The notes: a model not told the origin generated them from the sequence alone. A stretch of DNA of 64,000 nt from VAZQ01 sp963712565 (GCA_963712565.1 CAVQIP010000055.1:124001-188000); one strand, 5' to 3'. Shown: positions 43,055-52,890, counted from the stretch's first letter. Translations and numbers: made by a program.

Positions 43055-43555
43055 TCACGGCTTGCGGTCGACGGGTCGCTCCGCGATTGCCTCGCTCTGG
43101 CGCCGTCGCCAGGCTTCCAGCCGCTGCGCCAGCTCGTCATCCGCGAGCGCAAGCACGCTCGCGGCGAGCAGCGCCGCGTTGACGGCGCCGGCGCGCCCGA
43201 TGGCCAACGTCCCGACCGGGACGCCAGCCGGCATCTGCACGATCGAATAGAGCGAATCGACGCCCGATAACGCCTTCGATTCCATCGGCACCCCGAACAC
43301 CGGAAGCGTGGTCAATGCCGCCGTCACGCCCGGCAGGTGCGCGGCGCCGCCCGCGCCGGCGATGATGATCTTGAACCCCTGGGCCTTGGCCCCTTTGGCG
43401 AAGGCAAGATGCCGCTCGGGCGTGCGGTGCGCCGAGATGATCTTCGCCTCGTGGCCGATGCCGAGCTCGTCGAGCGTATCGGCGGCATGCTTCATGGTCT
43501 GCCAGTCGGACTGGCTCCCCATGATGATCGCGACCGGCTTCCCCGCCATCGACAC
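43055..43555 (-). CDS. purE: N5-carboxyaminoimidazole ribonucleotide mutase
   Basis: A 166-residue class I PurE, converting N5-CAIR to CAIR in purine synthesis. Motifs are GSQSDW at about residues 13-18, SAHRTPER at about 41-48 and AGAGGAAHLPGVTAA near 70. Class I PurE needs the partner PurK to supply N5-CAIR, but no purK follows; the next gene in this direction is the glycine-rich protein about 210 bp away. The start could also be the second methionine (residue 3). Confidence 0.94.
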   Translation of the reverse strand: MSMAGKPVAIIMGSQSDWQTMKHAADTLDELGIGHEAKIISAHRTPERHLAFAKGAKAQGFKIIIAGAGGAAHLPGVTAALTTLPVFGVPMESKALSGVDSLYSIVQMPAGVPVGTLAIGRAGAVNAALLAASVLALADDELAQRLEAWRRRQSEAIAERPVDRKP

Positions 43556-43750
43556 CTCGACCCCCCAAAACGAAGCCGGCGATTATACGGGCGACCTTCG
43601 AGGTGGCAAGACTTGCGAAATCCCGTGGCTTTCTACCCGTAACACTGATTTGTGCCTCAAAAATAAGCCAATTGGAGTGCATTTCTTGGGGATTGGAACT
43701 GGGCCGGGAAAGGGGGACTCTCCAAGCCTCAGTTTTGCCGATTATGTGAG

Positions 43751-43760
43751 CGAATGTTCG
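43751..43760. promoter_or_regulatory. Possible TetR operator
   Basis: CGAA-TG-TTCG is a short inverted repeat 59-68 bp before the TetR gene. A tandem duplication of GCTGCAGCAC follows at 43775-43794. Both are suggestive only. Confidence 0.25.
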
Positions 43761-43818
43761 TTCTGCTTTACTGCGCTGCAGCACGCTGCAGCACGAGAGG
43801 GGTCGGGGGATCTCTGTC

Positions 43819-44469
43819 ATGCGCCGGGCCAACGCCCAGCTCCAATCCGATCGTCGCGCCGAGATTTTGGCGGCGGCGCAGCGTTGCTTCGTGCGCTCGG
43901 GCTTTCACGGCGCGTCCATGCAGGACATTTGCGCCGAAGCCGGGATGAGCCCGGGCAACCTCTACCGCTACTTCCCCTCGAAAGAAGCGCTCATCGCCGG
44001 CATCGCCGAGCGCGATCGTGCCGAGGTGGCGCAGCAATTCGCCCGCGCCGACCTGTCCCGCGGGCTGTTCGCGGTGCTCGAAGGGCTGGCCCATCATCAC
44101 TTCGCGGTGCGACCGCGCGAACAGGTCCTGTTGTGCACCGAGGTGATGGCCGAGTCGCGCCGGCACCCGGACATCGCGCGCATTTCCGCCGCCTTCGACG
44201 CCGACGTGAGGAAGTGGCTGGGGGACCTGCTGCGCGCCGCGGCCGCGCGCGGCGATATCCCTGGCGACATCGATCTGGACGGCGTGGTCACCCTGCTGAT
44301 GATCATCGCCGACGGGGTGTGGTGGCGGCGCGCGCTCGATCCCGATTTCGATCCCGAAGCCGTGCTTCCGATCTTCATGGACATCACGCGTCACATGCTG
44401 CGCGCCCGTCCCCGCAATCTGATCGACCAGCAGCAGAGCGTGTCGAGCATCAAGGAGAGTACCCGATGA
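43819..44469 (+). CDS. TetR/AcrR-family transcriptional regulator
   Basis: A 216-residue repressor-type regulator. The N-terminal HTH spans about residues 10-55 (EILAAAQRCFVRSGFHGASMQDICAEAGMSPGNLYRYFPSKEAL); the rest is a helical ligand-binding and dimerisation domain. Its stop codon overlaps the start of the HlyD-type gene as ATGA. It therefore heads an operon with the efflux adaptor and RND pump and probably represses it until an inducer binds. GGGGATC upstream of the ATG is a modest ribosome-binding site. Confidence 0.92.
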   Translation: MRRANAQLQSDRRAEILAAAQRCFVRSGFHGASMQDICAEAGMSPGNLYRYFPSKEALIAGIAERDRAEVAQQFARADLSRGLFAVLEGLAHHHFAVRPREQVLLCTEVMAESRRHPDIARISAAFDADVRKWLGDLLRAAAARGDIPGDIDLDGVVTLLMIIADGVWWRRALDPDFDPEAVLPIFMDITRHMLRARPRNLIDQQQSVSSIKESTR

Positions 44470-45569
44470 AAGCGAGCCGCCTCACTGCGATCGGCCTTGT
44501 CGCCGCCGCCGGGCTCTGGATCGCATCCGGGCACTTTCTTCCGCGCGAAACAGCGGAGAGCAGCGCCGCCATGCGCGCCGGCGAGGGCGAGGCAAAGCAG
44601 CTGTTCCGCGTCGCGGTGCTCGGAACGAGCGTGATGCCGCACGCGCGCAAGCTCGTGGTCGCCGGCCGCACCGAGGCGGACAAGCGCGTGACCGTCACCG
44701 CGCGCACCGGCGGCGTCCTCACCGAGCTCAGGGTCAAGCGCGGAATGTGGGTCAAGAAAGGCGAGGTCCTCGCCGTCCTCTCGGATGAGGCGCGCGAGGC
44801 TCAGGTCACGCAAGCGCAGGCGGTGGTGACGCAGAGGCGCACCGAGCTCGACGCCAAGCGGACGCTGATCATGAACGGCACGCTGCCGCGGCTCCAGCTC
44901 GTCGACCTCGAGGCGCAGCTCAAATCCGCGGAAGCAGCGCTGGCCGCCGCCGAAGCCGAGAGTGCCCGCGGCGTGGTGCGCGCGCCCTGGTCGGGCGTGG
45001 TGCACGACGTGGCGGTCGAGGTCGGCCAGGCCGCGTTCTCCTTCGCCGGCCGCGAGATCGCGACCCTGGTCGCGCTCGACCCCATGCTGGCGGTGGTCGA
45101 AGTGGCGGAGCGCAAGCTCGCCGGCATCAAGGTCGGCGACACCGCCGAGGTGCGGCTGGTGACCGGCGAGACCGCGACTGGGAAAATCCGCTTCGTCGCC
45201 AAGACGGCGAGCCAGACCACGCGCACCTATCGGGTCGAGATCGAATTGCCGAACGCCGACGGCAACATCCCCGACGGCATCACCGCTGAGGTTTCGCTGC
45301 CGTTGTCGCCGGTACCAGCGACGCGGGTGCCGCGTTCGGCGCTCACCTTTTCCTCGACCGGCAATCTTGGCGTGCGCGTGGTCGGCGCCGACGAAGCGGT
45401 CGAATTCGTTCCCATCACGGTCATCGAGGATGAGCAGAGCTTCATGTGGGTCGGCGGCATCGCCGACGCCAGCCGGGTGATCGTGCAGGGGCAGGATTTC
45501 GTGCGCGAAGGCCAGAAGGTCGATGCCGTGCTGGCGTCGGCACAGGCGCTGACGGCGATCGCGAAGTAG
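44466..45569 (+). CDS. RND efflux periplasmic adaptor (HlyD/AcrA family)
   Basis: A 367-residue membrane fusion protein. The N-terminal membrane anchor or signal (residues 5-25) is followed by the first beta-barrel/lipoyl half (RTEADKRVTVTARTGGVLTEL), a short alpha-hairpin (about 95-165, QAQAVVTQRRTELDAKR), the second lipoyl half (VRAPWSGVVHDVAVEVGQ) and C-terminal beta domains. It links the RND pump to an outer-membrane channel; no TolC-type gene is in the window. It overlaps the TetR gene by 4 bp and precedes the pump gene by about 94 bp. Confidence 0.93.
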   Translation: MKASRLTAIGLVAAAGLWIASGHFLPRETAESSAAMRAGEGEAKQLFRVAVLGTSVMPHARKLVVAGRTEADKRVTVTARTGGVLTELRVKRGMWVKKGEVLAVLSDEAREAQVTQAQAVVTQRRTELDAKRTLIMNGTLPRLQLVDLEAQLKSAEAALAAAEAESARGVVRAPWSGVVHDVAVEVGQAAFSFAGREIATLVALDPMLAVVEVAERKLAGIKVGDTAEVRLVTGETATGKIRFVAKTASQTTRTYRVEIELPNADGNIPDGITAEVSLPLSPVPATRVPRSALTFSSTGNLGVRVVGADEAVEFVPITVIEDEQSFMWVGGIADASRVIVQGQDFVREGQKVDAVLASAQALTAIAK

Positions 45570-45663
45570 CGATCTGCGGCCTCCTGCCACCGGGCGGCTA
45601 GGTCAGACGCATGAGGACTAAGGGCGGGCCGCGTTTTGCACAGGCCCAAGGGCGAACGGTGTG

Positions 45664-48600
45664 ATGTCCAGGTTCATCGACTACGCCATCGGTCACGCGC
45701 GGCTCACCATCGCGACGCTGCTGTTCCTGCTGAGCGCGGGTCTCGTTGCCTATGTGACGATCCCGAAGGAGGCCGAGCCCGACGTCAAGATCCCGATCAT
45801 CTACGTCCAGCTCTCCCAGCGCGGCATCAGCCCGGAGGATTCCGAGCGGCTGTTGCTGCGGCCGGTCGAGACCCAGCTCAAATCGGTCGGCAACGTGAAG
45901 GAGATGCGCTCCACCGCGTTCGAGGGCGGCGGATTCGTGCTGCTCGAATTCGAGGCCGGCTTCGACTCCAAGTCCGCGCTTGCGGACGTGCGCGCCAAGG
46001 TCGACCAGGCCAAGCACGACCTGCCGCGCGACGTCGACGAGCCGCAGGTGCTCGAGGTCAATCTCTCGCTCTATCCGGTGCTGGTGGTCGGGCTCTCCGG
46101 CGACGTGCCCGAGCGCACGCTCTTGCGCATCGCCCGCGCCGCCAAGAACGCCATCGAGCAGGCGCCCGGGCGTGCTGTCGGCGGAGCTGCGCGGCGCGCC
46201 GCGACGAGGCGGTCGAGATCATCCTCGATCCCACGCTGTTGGCGAGCTACGGGCTCTCGCTCGACCAGCTCGGCTCGATCACCCAATCCTTCAACACTCT
46301 CATCGCTGCCGGCGCGCTCGAAGGCGAGACCGGTCGCTTCGCGGTCAAGGTGCCCTCGCTGTTCGAGAAGCCGCAGGACATCTTGAAGATCCCAATCGTG
46401 GCTTCGCCGAAGGCGTCGGTGACCTTGCTCGACATCGCGCAGGTCAAGCCGACCTTCAAGGACGCCACCTCGGTCACGCGGGTGAACGGCCGTCCCGCCA
46501 TGACCATCGAAGTGTCGAAGCGTACCGGCGCCAACCTGATCGAGACCGTCGACGCGGTGAAGGTCACGGTCGAGGCGTTGCAGAAGACCTGGCCGGAAGC
46601 GGTGCACGTCACCTTCACCCAGGACAAATCGAAGGTGATCCGGCAGATGCTCGGCGACCTGCAGAACTCGGTCGCCACCGGCGTGCTGCTGGTGGCGGTG
46701 GTGATCCTGTTCGCCCTCGGCTTTCGCGCCTCATTGTTCATCGGTATTGCGATCCCAGCCTCGTTCCTGGCCGGCGTGCTCGGGCTGCAGCTCGCCGGGC
46801 TGACCGTCAACATCGTCGTTCTGTTCTCGCTCATCCTTGCTGTCGGCATGCTGGTCGACGACGCCATCATCGTGTCGGAATTCGCCGAACGCCGCATGTC
46901 GGAAGGCATGCCGCCGAAGGAAGCCTACGCGCTCGCGGCCAAGCGCATGTCGGGGCCGGTGATCGCCGCGACCGCGACCCGCATCGCCGCGTTCTCGCCG
47001 CTGCTGTTCTGGCCGGGCGTGGTCGGCCAGTTCATGAAATATCTGCCGATCACGCTGATCGCGACGCTGTCGGCCTCGCTGGCGGTCGCGCTGTTCTTCA
47101 CGCCTACGCTCGGCGCGTTGCTCGGCAAGGCCGCGCCGGTGTCCCACGGCGAGCGGGCCAAGGATCGCGGGCCCTATATGCGCACCGTGCGCCTCGCGCT
47201 GCGCCGCCCCGGCATGACGCTGGCGCTGGCCGCGCTGCTGCTGGTCGCGGTGCAGACGGCGTACGGAAAGTTCGGCCGCGGGGTCGAGTTCTTCCCCACC
47301 GTGGAGCCTGATTACGGCCAGGTCATCGTGCATGCCCGCGGCAACCTCGCGCTCGACGAGAAGAACCGCCTGGTCGGCGAGGTCGAGAAGCGCGTGCTCG
47401 CGTTCGACGGCCTCAAGACCGTCTACACCCGCATCGGCGAGCAGCCGCGCGGGATGAGCGAATTGACCGAGGACACGATCGGCGTCATCCAGTTCGAGTT
47501 CGCGGACTGGCGCAGCCGACCCCCGGCGCACGCGATCATGGACGCCATCCGCGCCAAGACCGCCGACATTCCGGGCATCCTCACCGAGGTGACGGCGCCG
47601 CGCGCGGGCCCGCCGACCGGCAAGCCGATCCAGGTGCAGATCGGCGCCCTCGATCCGGCGCTGCTGCCGGCCGCCGCCAACAAGGTCGCCGCCATTGTTG
47701 GCGCGCGCGGCGACATCCGCGATCTCGATGACGGCCAGCCGCTTCCCGGCATCGACTGGAAGATCGAGGTCGACAAATCGGAGGCGGCGAAATACGGCGC
47801 CGGCATCAATACCGTCGGCAGCGCGGTGCAGCTCGTGACCAATGGCCTGAAGGCGACCGAATACCGGCCGGTCGACAGCGACAAGTCGGTGGATATCCTG
47901 GTGCGATTCCCGCCCGACCGCCGCAGCCTCGACCAGATCGACGACCTGCGGGTGCAGACCCAGATCGGGCACGTGCCGATCGGCAACTTCGTGCAGCGGG
48001 TGCCGGCGCCGCGCGTCGGCTACATCAATCGCGTCAACGGCAATCGGGTGATGACGGTGTCCGCCAATGTCGCCGAGGGCGTGCAGACCGCCAAGGTGCA
48101 GCAGGAGATCGCGGCCGAGCTCGCCCGGGCCGATCTCGGGGCGGGCGTGACTTTCAAGCTCAAGGGCGAGGACGAGGAGCGCGCCAAGGCGTCGGCGTTC
48201 CTGCTCAAGGCGTTCGGCACCGCGATTTTCCTCATCTTCGCGATCCTGCTCGCGCAATTCAACAAACTGACCTCGGTGGGGCTGGTGCTGACGGCGGTCG
48301 TGCTCTCGACCTTCGGCGTGCTGCTCGGGCTCCTGGTCATGGGCCAGCCGTTCGGCGTGGTGATGACCGGAATCGGCGTGATCGCCAATGCGGGCGTCAT
48401 CGTGAACAACAATATCGTGCTGATCGACACCTATGACCGGCTGCGGCGCGAAGGCGTCGCCGCTTACGACGCCATCCTCGAGACCTGCCGCGAACGCGCG
48501 CGCCCGGTGGTGCTCACCGCGGTGACCGCGATCCTGGGCGTGCTGCCGATCGCCTTCGGCATGAATATCGAATTTCTCTCCCGCGAGATCACGGTCGGCG

Positions 48601-48782
48601 CGCCGGCGACGCAATGGTGGATCAACCTTTCGACCGCGATCGTCTTCGGACTGGGTTTTGCGACCGTGCTCACGCTGATCGTGACGCCGGCGGCGCTGAT
48701 GGCGATCGAGAACCTGCGCGAGCGCCGGCTGCGCTGGGCGGCGGCGCTGCGGCGGCGGATGCCGGCCTTCGGGCGGGCGTAG
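45664..48782 (+). CDS. RND multidrug efflux permease, broken by two +1 frameshifts
   Basis: About 1038 residues after frame repair; an inner-membrane proton-driven pump of the AcrB/hydrophobe-RND family. The first 168 codons (MSRFIDYAIGHARL to NAIEQAPG) are in one frame, nine codons (VLSAELRGA) in the next, and the remainder (RDEAVEIILDP to the end) in the third. One extra G in the GGG at 46168-46170 and one extra C near 46199 account for both switches. The remainder is intact, including GMLVDDAIIVSE with the proton-relay aspartates and the duplicated second half. It is the last gene of the TetR-HlyD-RND operon. Confidence 0.87.
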
Positions 48783-48870
48783 CGCGGCGAGCGGCTTTCC
48801 TCCCCCGCATCCGGAGCGCACGCGAGAATGGGTGCCGCGCAAGGCGCGAGCGTTCACCGCGCCTGACGCA

Positions 48871-49851
48871 TCACTCCGGCGTGATGCCCGCGTCCTTCAC
48901 CACCTGCGCCCATTTCTTGATTTCGGTCGGGATGAATTGCGCGAGCTCGTCCGGGGTGCTGGTCCGAGGGGTGATGGCGAGCGCATTCATCTTGGCCTGG
49001 GTCTCGGGCCGATTGATGAACGCCATGAGCAGCCCGTTGAGCTTATCGATGATCGGCCGCGGCGTTCCGGCAGGCGCCACCACGGAGAACCAGCCGGTGG
49101 CGCCATAGCCCGGCACGCCGGCCTCGGCGATGGTGGGAAGATCCGGCAGCGCCTTGATCCGGGTCGGTGACGTCAACCCGAAAACCTTCACCTTGCCCTC
49201 GTCGATTGCGGGAATGGCGACCGCCAGATCGACAATCATGAACGGAATGTGCCCGGAGATCACGTCGGTCAGGGCGGCAACGCTGCCGCGGTAAGGTACG
49301 TGCAGCGCCCTCGCGCCGATCATCTTCAGGAACATCTCCATGAACAGGTGGTGCGGGGTCGCGGCGCCCGAGGAGGCATAGCTCAGCTCGCCGTTCCGGC
49401 TCTTGATGAAGGCGATCAGCTCAGGAAGCGTGTTGACACCGAGCTTGGGATTGGCGACCAGCGCGAACTGCGCCGACCCGACCAGGCCGACCGGCGCGAA
49501 ATCCTTCACGGTGTCGTAGGGCAGCGATTTGTGGACGCTCGGACCCATCGCCAGCGTCGTCACCGGCGCCAGCAAAATCGTGTGGCCGTCGGGAGCGGCG
49601 CGCGCCGCCGCCTGGGCGGCGACGATCGTGCCGGCGCCCGGACGATTCTCGACGATGACCGGACGCTTGAGCTTGTCTTGCAGCTCCTGCGCCAGGATGC
49701 GGGTGAGGATGTCGGTGCCGCCGCCGGCGGGAAACGGGCAAAGGAAGGTCACGGTGCGTTGCGGATAATCGTCGGCAGGCGACTGCGCGGGCGCCGCGTG
49801 GACCGCGGCGAGGACGAAACCGAACGCCAGGCCGAGCACGGCTCGTGTCAT
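48871..49851 (-). CDS. Tripartite tricarboxylate transporter (Bug/TctC) substrate-binding protein 1
   Basis: A 326-residue periplasmic binding protein of the Bug/TctC family. The signal peptide ends near AAPAQ, then YPQRTVTFLCPFPAGGGTDILTR, VIVENRPGAGTIVAAQAAA, HVPYRGSVAALTDVISGHI and WFSVVAPAGTPRPIIDKLN follow, all family hallmarks. These proteins bind small carboxylates. No TctA/TctB permease is present. The ATG at 49849-49851 is preferred; the frame extends far upstream without sense. It is divergent from the next Bug gene over 234 bp. Confidence 0.9.
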   Translation of the reverse strand: MTRAVLGLAFGFVLAAVHAAPAQSPADDYPQRTVTFLCPFPAGGGTDILTRILAQELQDKLKRPVIVENRPGAGTIVAAQAAARAAPDGHTILLAPVTTLAMGPSVHKSLPYDTVKDFAPVGLVGSAQFALVANPKLGVNTLPELIAFIKSRNGELSYASSGAATPHHLFMEMFLKMIGARALHVPYRGSVAALTDVISGHIPFMIVDLAVAIPAIDEGKVKVFGLTSPTRIKALPDLPTIAEAGVPGYGATGWFSVVAPAGTPRPIIDKLNGLLMAFINRPETQAKMNALAITPRTSTPDELAQFIPTEIKKWAQVVKDAGITPE

Positions 49852-50085
49852 GCCCCTCACCCTTGCAGCCAGGGTTGTGCGAAAGCGGACGCTGGTTGCG
49901 AACGCGTTCAAGCTGGTTCGGCAAATGCTACCGCGCCCGACACGGGAAAGGCGAGGGCATTTGTGATGGGCGGGAGTTCCGTTGATACCTCGCGCCGCAT
50001 TTACCGAAGGCGCCGCCATATGCGACATTCCCAGCAGCGAAAGCATTTCGAATGCGTGGCATTCGTCCGGCTGAAGGAGACATGA

Positions 50086-51066
50086 ATGTTCAGATATCCC
50101 GCCTTGGTTGCGGCCGCAGCGGCGCTGTTCGCGATGTCGGTGGCGCTCGGCCAGCCGGATCCCGCGGCCGACTATCCCAACCGTGCGGTGAAGATCATCG
50201 TGAGCGTGCCGGCGGGCGGCGGCGTCGACAGCGTGACCAGGATATTCGCGGCGCGGCTGCAGGACCGGCTGGGGCAGCCGTTCGTGATCGAGAACCGCGG
50301 CGGCGGCGGCGGCAATATCGGCGCTGAAGCGGCGTATACCGCCGACCCCGACGGCTACACCCTGCTCGCCACCCAGCCTGCGCCGATCACCAGCAACATC
50401 GCCCTTTACAAGAAGCTCAACTTCGATCCGACCGCGCTCGAGCCGGTCGCCGTCATGTCGAAATTTCCGAACGTGCTTTTGGTGCGGCAGGATTTCCCGG
50501 CAAAGACGGTGCAGGAGTTCATCGCTTACGTGAAGGCCAATCCCGGCAAGGTGAATTACGCCTCGCAGGGGGTCGGAACGACCTCCCATCTCACCGCCGA
50601 ACTGTTCAACACCCTGGCCGGCACCAAGCTCGTGCACGTGCCGTACCGCGGCACCGGACCGGCGCTCAACGATCTCGTCGCCGGCCATGTCGATCTGATC
50701 TTCATGGAGCTGTCGGCCGCCTATAAATTGCATCAGGGCGGCAAGGCGAGAATCCTCGCGGTCGCCACCGACAAGCGGCTGGACCTCCTGCCCGGGGTGC
50801 CGACATTGATCGAGGCGGGCGTGCCGAACTTCATTTCCGACACCTGGAACGCGCTCAGCGCGCCGCCCAAGACGCCGGCTCCCATCATCGCCAAGCTCAA
50901 CCGGGCGGTGAACGACATCATCAACGAGCCGGATACCAAGGCTCGCTTCCGCGCGCTCAACCTCACCCCGGTCGGCGGCAGCCCGCAGGACATGGCGAAG
51001 CTGAAGAAGGAGGAAACCGAACGCTGGAGCAAAGTCATTCGTGACGCCGGCATCCAGCCGCAATGA
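50086..51066 (+). CDS. Tripartite tricarboxylate transporter (Bug/TctC) substrate-binding protein 2
   Basis: A 326-residue Bug-family protein with signal peptide (1-22), ADYPNRAVKIIVSVPAGGGVD, FVIENRGGGGGNIGAEA, VPYRGTGPALNDLVAGHVD and SAPPKTPAPIIAKLN. A strong GAAGGAG lies 9 bases before the ATG at 50086. Ligand unknown. It is divergent from the first Bug gene, and an inverted repeat GCATT-TCG-AATGC lies at 50043-50055 between them. Confidence 0.9.
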   Translation: MFRYPALVAAAAALFAMSVALGQPDPAADYPNRAVKIIVSVPAGGGVDSVTRIFAARLQDRLGQPFVIENRGGGGGNIGAEAAYTADPDGYTLLATQPAPITSNIALYKKLNFDPTALEPVAVMSKFPNVLLVRQDFPAKTVQEFIAYVKANPGKVNYASQGVGTTSHLTAELFNTLAGTKLVHVPYRGTGPALNDLVAGHVDLIFMELSAAYKLHQGGKARILAVATDKRLDLLPGVPTLIEAGVPNFISDTWNALSAPPKTPAPIIAKLNRAVNDIINEPDTKARFRALNLTPVGGSPQDMAKLKKEETERWSKVIRDAGIQPQ

Positions 51067-51142
51067 CCGGGGCATCGCTGCGCGGCGCGGGGATGAATGC
51101 CGCAACCAGCACGGCATGCCCGGCACGGCGGTTGGTCGAAGC

Positions 51143-51349
51143 TCACGCGATGATGTCGGGCGTGAGCTGGTCCTCGATGTGGGAGATGCGGTCGCGCAGG
51201 TAGAGCTTGCGCTTCTTGAGCCGCTGGACTTGCAGCAGGTCGGAGCCCGGCGAGTGCTGCAAGGCGGAGATCGCAGCATCGAGATCGCGGTGCTCCTGCT
51301 GCAAGCGCGCCAGTTGCTCCCGCAACTCGCGTTCCTCGTCTGTGCTCAT
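51143..51349 (-). CDS. DUF465 (YdcH-like) small coiled-coil protein, copy A
   Basis: A 68-residue, highly charged helical protein of the YdcH/DUF465 family: MSTDEERELREQLARLQQ, then the family signature LLQVQRLKKRKLYLRDRI. Function unknown; the fold is a helical hairpin. The frame extends 70 codons upstream but the family part starts at the ATG 51347-51349. It lies head to head with a second DUF465 gene. Confidence 0.8.
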   Translation of the reverse strand: MSTDEERELREQLARLQQEHRDLDAAISALQHSPGSDLLQVQRLKKRKLYLRDRISHIEDQLTPDIIA

Positions 51350-51570
51350 CGCCACCGCTGATTCGAGACCTGGGCCGCCGCCGCGCGCCTTCAGCCAGAA
51401 ATAATGCCGGGTTGCGCCGCCGATCTCCGGTAAGCCCCCGAAATCGGCGCCCGAAAGCGCGCTGCGCCAATAAGCCCGGAAAGTATCCCTTTTTGCCCGC
51501 TCGCGTTCAAGCTGCGGCGCACGGAGCGGTAACGCCGTGGGGATTGCTGCGCCGCACAAGCAAAACCCGC

Positions 51571-51599
51571 TTCGAAAACCGGCCGTAAAGGTATATAAT
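51571..51599 (+). promoter_or_regulatory. Promoter of DUF465 copy B
   Basis: A perfect -10 TATAAT at 51594-51599 and TTCGAA at 51571-51576 with a 17-bp spacer, in an AT-rich stretch 44 bp before the gene. Confidence 0.6.
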
Positions 51600-51642
51600 T
51601 TAAAGGTCAGGCAACAATCTGACGTCAGGAGAACCCCCCAAC

Positions 51643-51822
51643 ATGTCCATAGAAGCGCATCTTGCGGAACTGGAAAGACGGCACCGGGCCCTGGAAGCGG
51701 AAATTGCCGAAGCCCGCGCCCATCCGTCGATCGACGATCTTCAGGTCGTGGAGTTGAAGCGTCGCAAGTTGCTGGTAAAGGACGAAATCGCGCGGCTGCG
51801 GGTGGACAGTTTGGTTCACTGA
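51643..51822 (+). CDS. DUF465 (YdcH-like) small coiled-coil protein, copy B
   Basis: A 59-codon gene: MSIEAHLAELERRHRALEAE, then DDLQVVELKRRKLLVKDEI, the same signature as copy A, and a short tail. AGGAG at 51627-51631 is the ribosome-binding site, and a consensus -10 is present upstream. It is divergent from copy A, 293 bp apart, so the pair is probably an ancient inverted duplication or two independent family members. Function unknown. Confidence 0.85.
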   Translation: MSIEAHLAELERRHRALEAEIAEARAHPSIDDLQVVELKRRKLLVKDEIARLRVDSLVH

Positions 51823-51918
51823 GGGTTGCGCCAACTTTTGTAGTCGAGTTGCCGATCGGCCGCCGCTCCGCGAGGGCGGCGGTCGTAGCCGGCTAAGAGA
51901 GACGACGGGGAGGAGACC

Positions 51919-52890
51919 TTGCGCAGTTCGCCGAGGGCCGCAGCAATCGCTGCGGTCGCGTTAATTATTTGCGCCAGCGCGTTCGCGCAGGACTACCCGA
52001 CCCGCACCATCAGCCTGATCGTGCCCTATCCGCCCGGCGGCGGCGTCGACGCCATGGCGCGGGTGGTGGCGGAGAAACTCACGGGCGCGCTCGGCCAACA
52101 GGTCGTGGTCGAGAACCGCGCCGGCGGCTCGGGCCTCGTGGGCACCCGAATTTTCATCAAGAGCCCGCCCGACGGTCACACGCTGTTCCTCGGCCACACC
52201 GGATCGATTGCGATCAATCCGAGCCTCTACGCCAATGCCGGCTTCGATCCGCGCAGAGACTTCGCGCCGGTCGGGTTGATCGCGTCAATGCCGGTCGCGC
52301 TGCTCGCGCATCCCTCGTTCCCGGGCAAGACGATCGCCGAGACGGTCGCGATCGCGAGGAAAGAGGGAGCCAAATTCAATATCGGAACCTCGGCGGTCGG
52401 CACCGGGAGCTATCTCTCCGCCGAACTGTTCAAGTCGATCACCGGTATCGACGCCGCCATCATCCCGTACAAGGGCACCGGCCAGGTGATGAACGACTTG
52501 CTCGGCAATCACGTGCCGATCGCGTTCGGGGTGCTGCCGCCGGCGCTGGGCAATCTGCAGGCCGGCACGCTGCGGGCGATTGCGGTGCTCAGCCCCACGC
52601 GCTTCAGCCTGCTTCCCGACGTGCCGACGGCAGCCGAGTCCGGCCTGCCCGGGTTCGAATCCGTGCTCCACTACGGACTGCTGGCGCCGGCGGGCACGCC
52701 GCGGCCGATCATCGAGCACCTCAACACCGCGCTGCGCGCGCTGGTGGAGACCAACGAGGTCAAGCAGCGCATACTGGCCGAGGGCGGCGACCCCCTGACC
52801 TCGACGCCGGAGGAATACGCCAAGGACATCGACCGCGAAGAAACGAAGTGGGGGACGCTGGTGCGCAAGCTCAATCTCAAAGTGGAATGA
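51919..52890 (+). CDS. Tripartite tricarboxylate transporter (Bug/TctC) substrate-binding protein 3, TTG start
   Basis: A 323-residue Bug-family protein: signal peptide ending near AFAQ, DYPTRTISLIVPYPPGGGVD, VVVENRAGGSGLVGTRIF, IPYKGTGQVMNDLLGNH and LLAPAGTPRPIIEHLN. The start is the TTG at 51919, supported by GGGGAGGAG at 51907-51915 and by the signal peptide beginning there; there is no nearby ATG. Ligand unknown. Confidence 0.88.
   Translation: MRSSPRAAAIAAVALIICASAFAQDYPTRTISLIVPYPPGGGVDAMARVVAEKLTGALGQQVVVENRAGGSGLVGTRIFIKSPPDGHTLFLGHTGSIAINPSLYANAGFDPRRDFAPVGLIASMPVALLAHPSFPGKTIAETVAIARKEGAKFNIGTSAVGTGSYLSAELFKSITGIDAAIIPYKGTGQVMNDLLGNHVPIAFGVLPPALGNLQAGTLRAIAVLSPTRFSLLPDVPTAAESGLPGFESVLHYGLLAPAGTPRPIIEHLNTALRALVETNEVKQRILAEGGDPLTSTPEEYAKDIDREETKWGTLVRKLNLKVE

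Noticed and set aside
42489..43250. Proline-rich 253-codon frame
   Set aside because: It is the complement of the glycine-rich gene (polyPro opposite polyGly); the other strand has a signal peptide and normal start.
43775..43794. Tandem GCTGCAGCAC duplication as a CRISPR-like or regulatory array
   Set aside because: Only two 10-bp copies without spacers; most simply a small tandem duplication.
46731..48857. 708-codon minus-strand frame opposite the RND permease
   Set aside because: Low-complexity Arg/His/Asp composition with no family motif; shadow of the pump gene.
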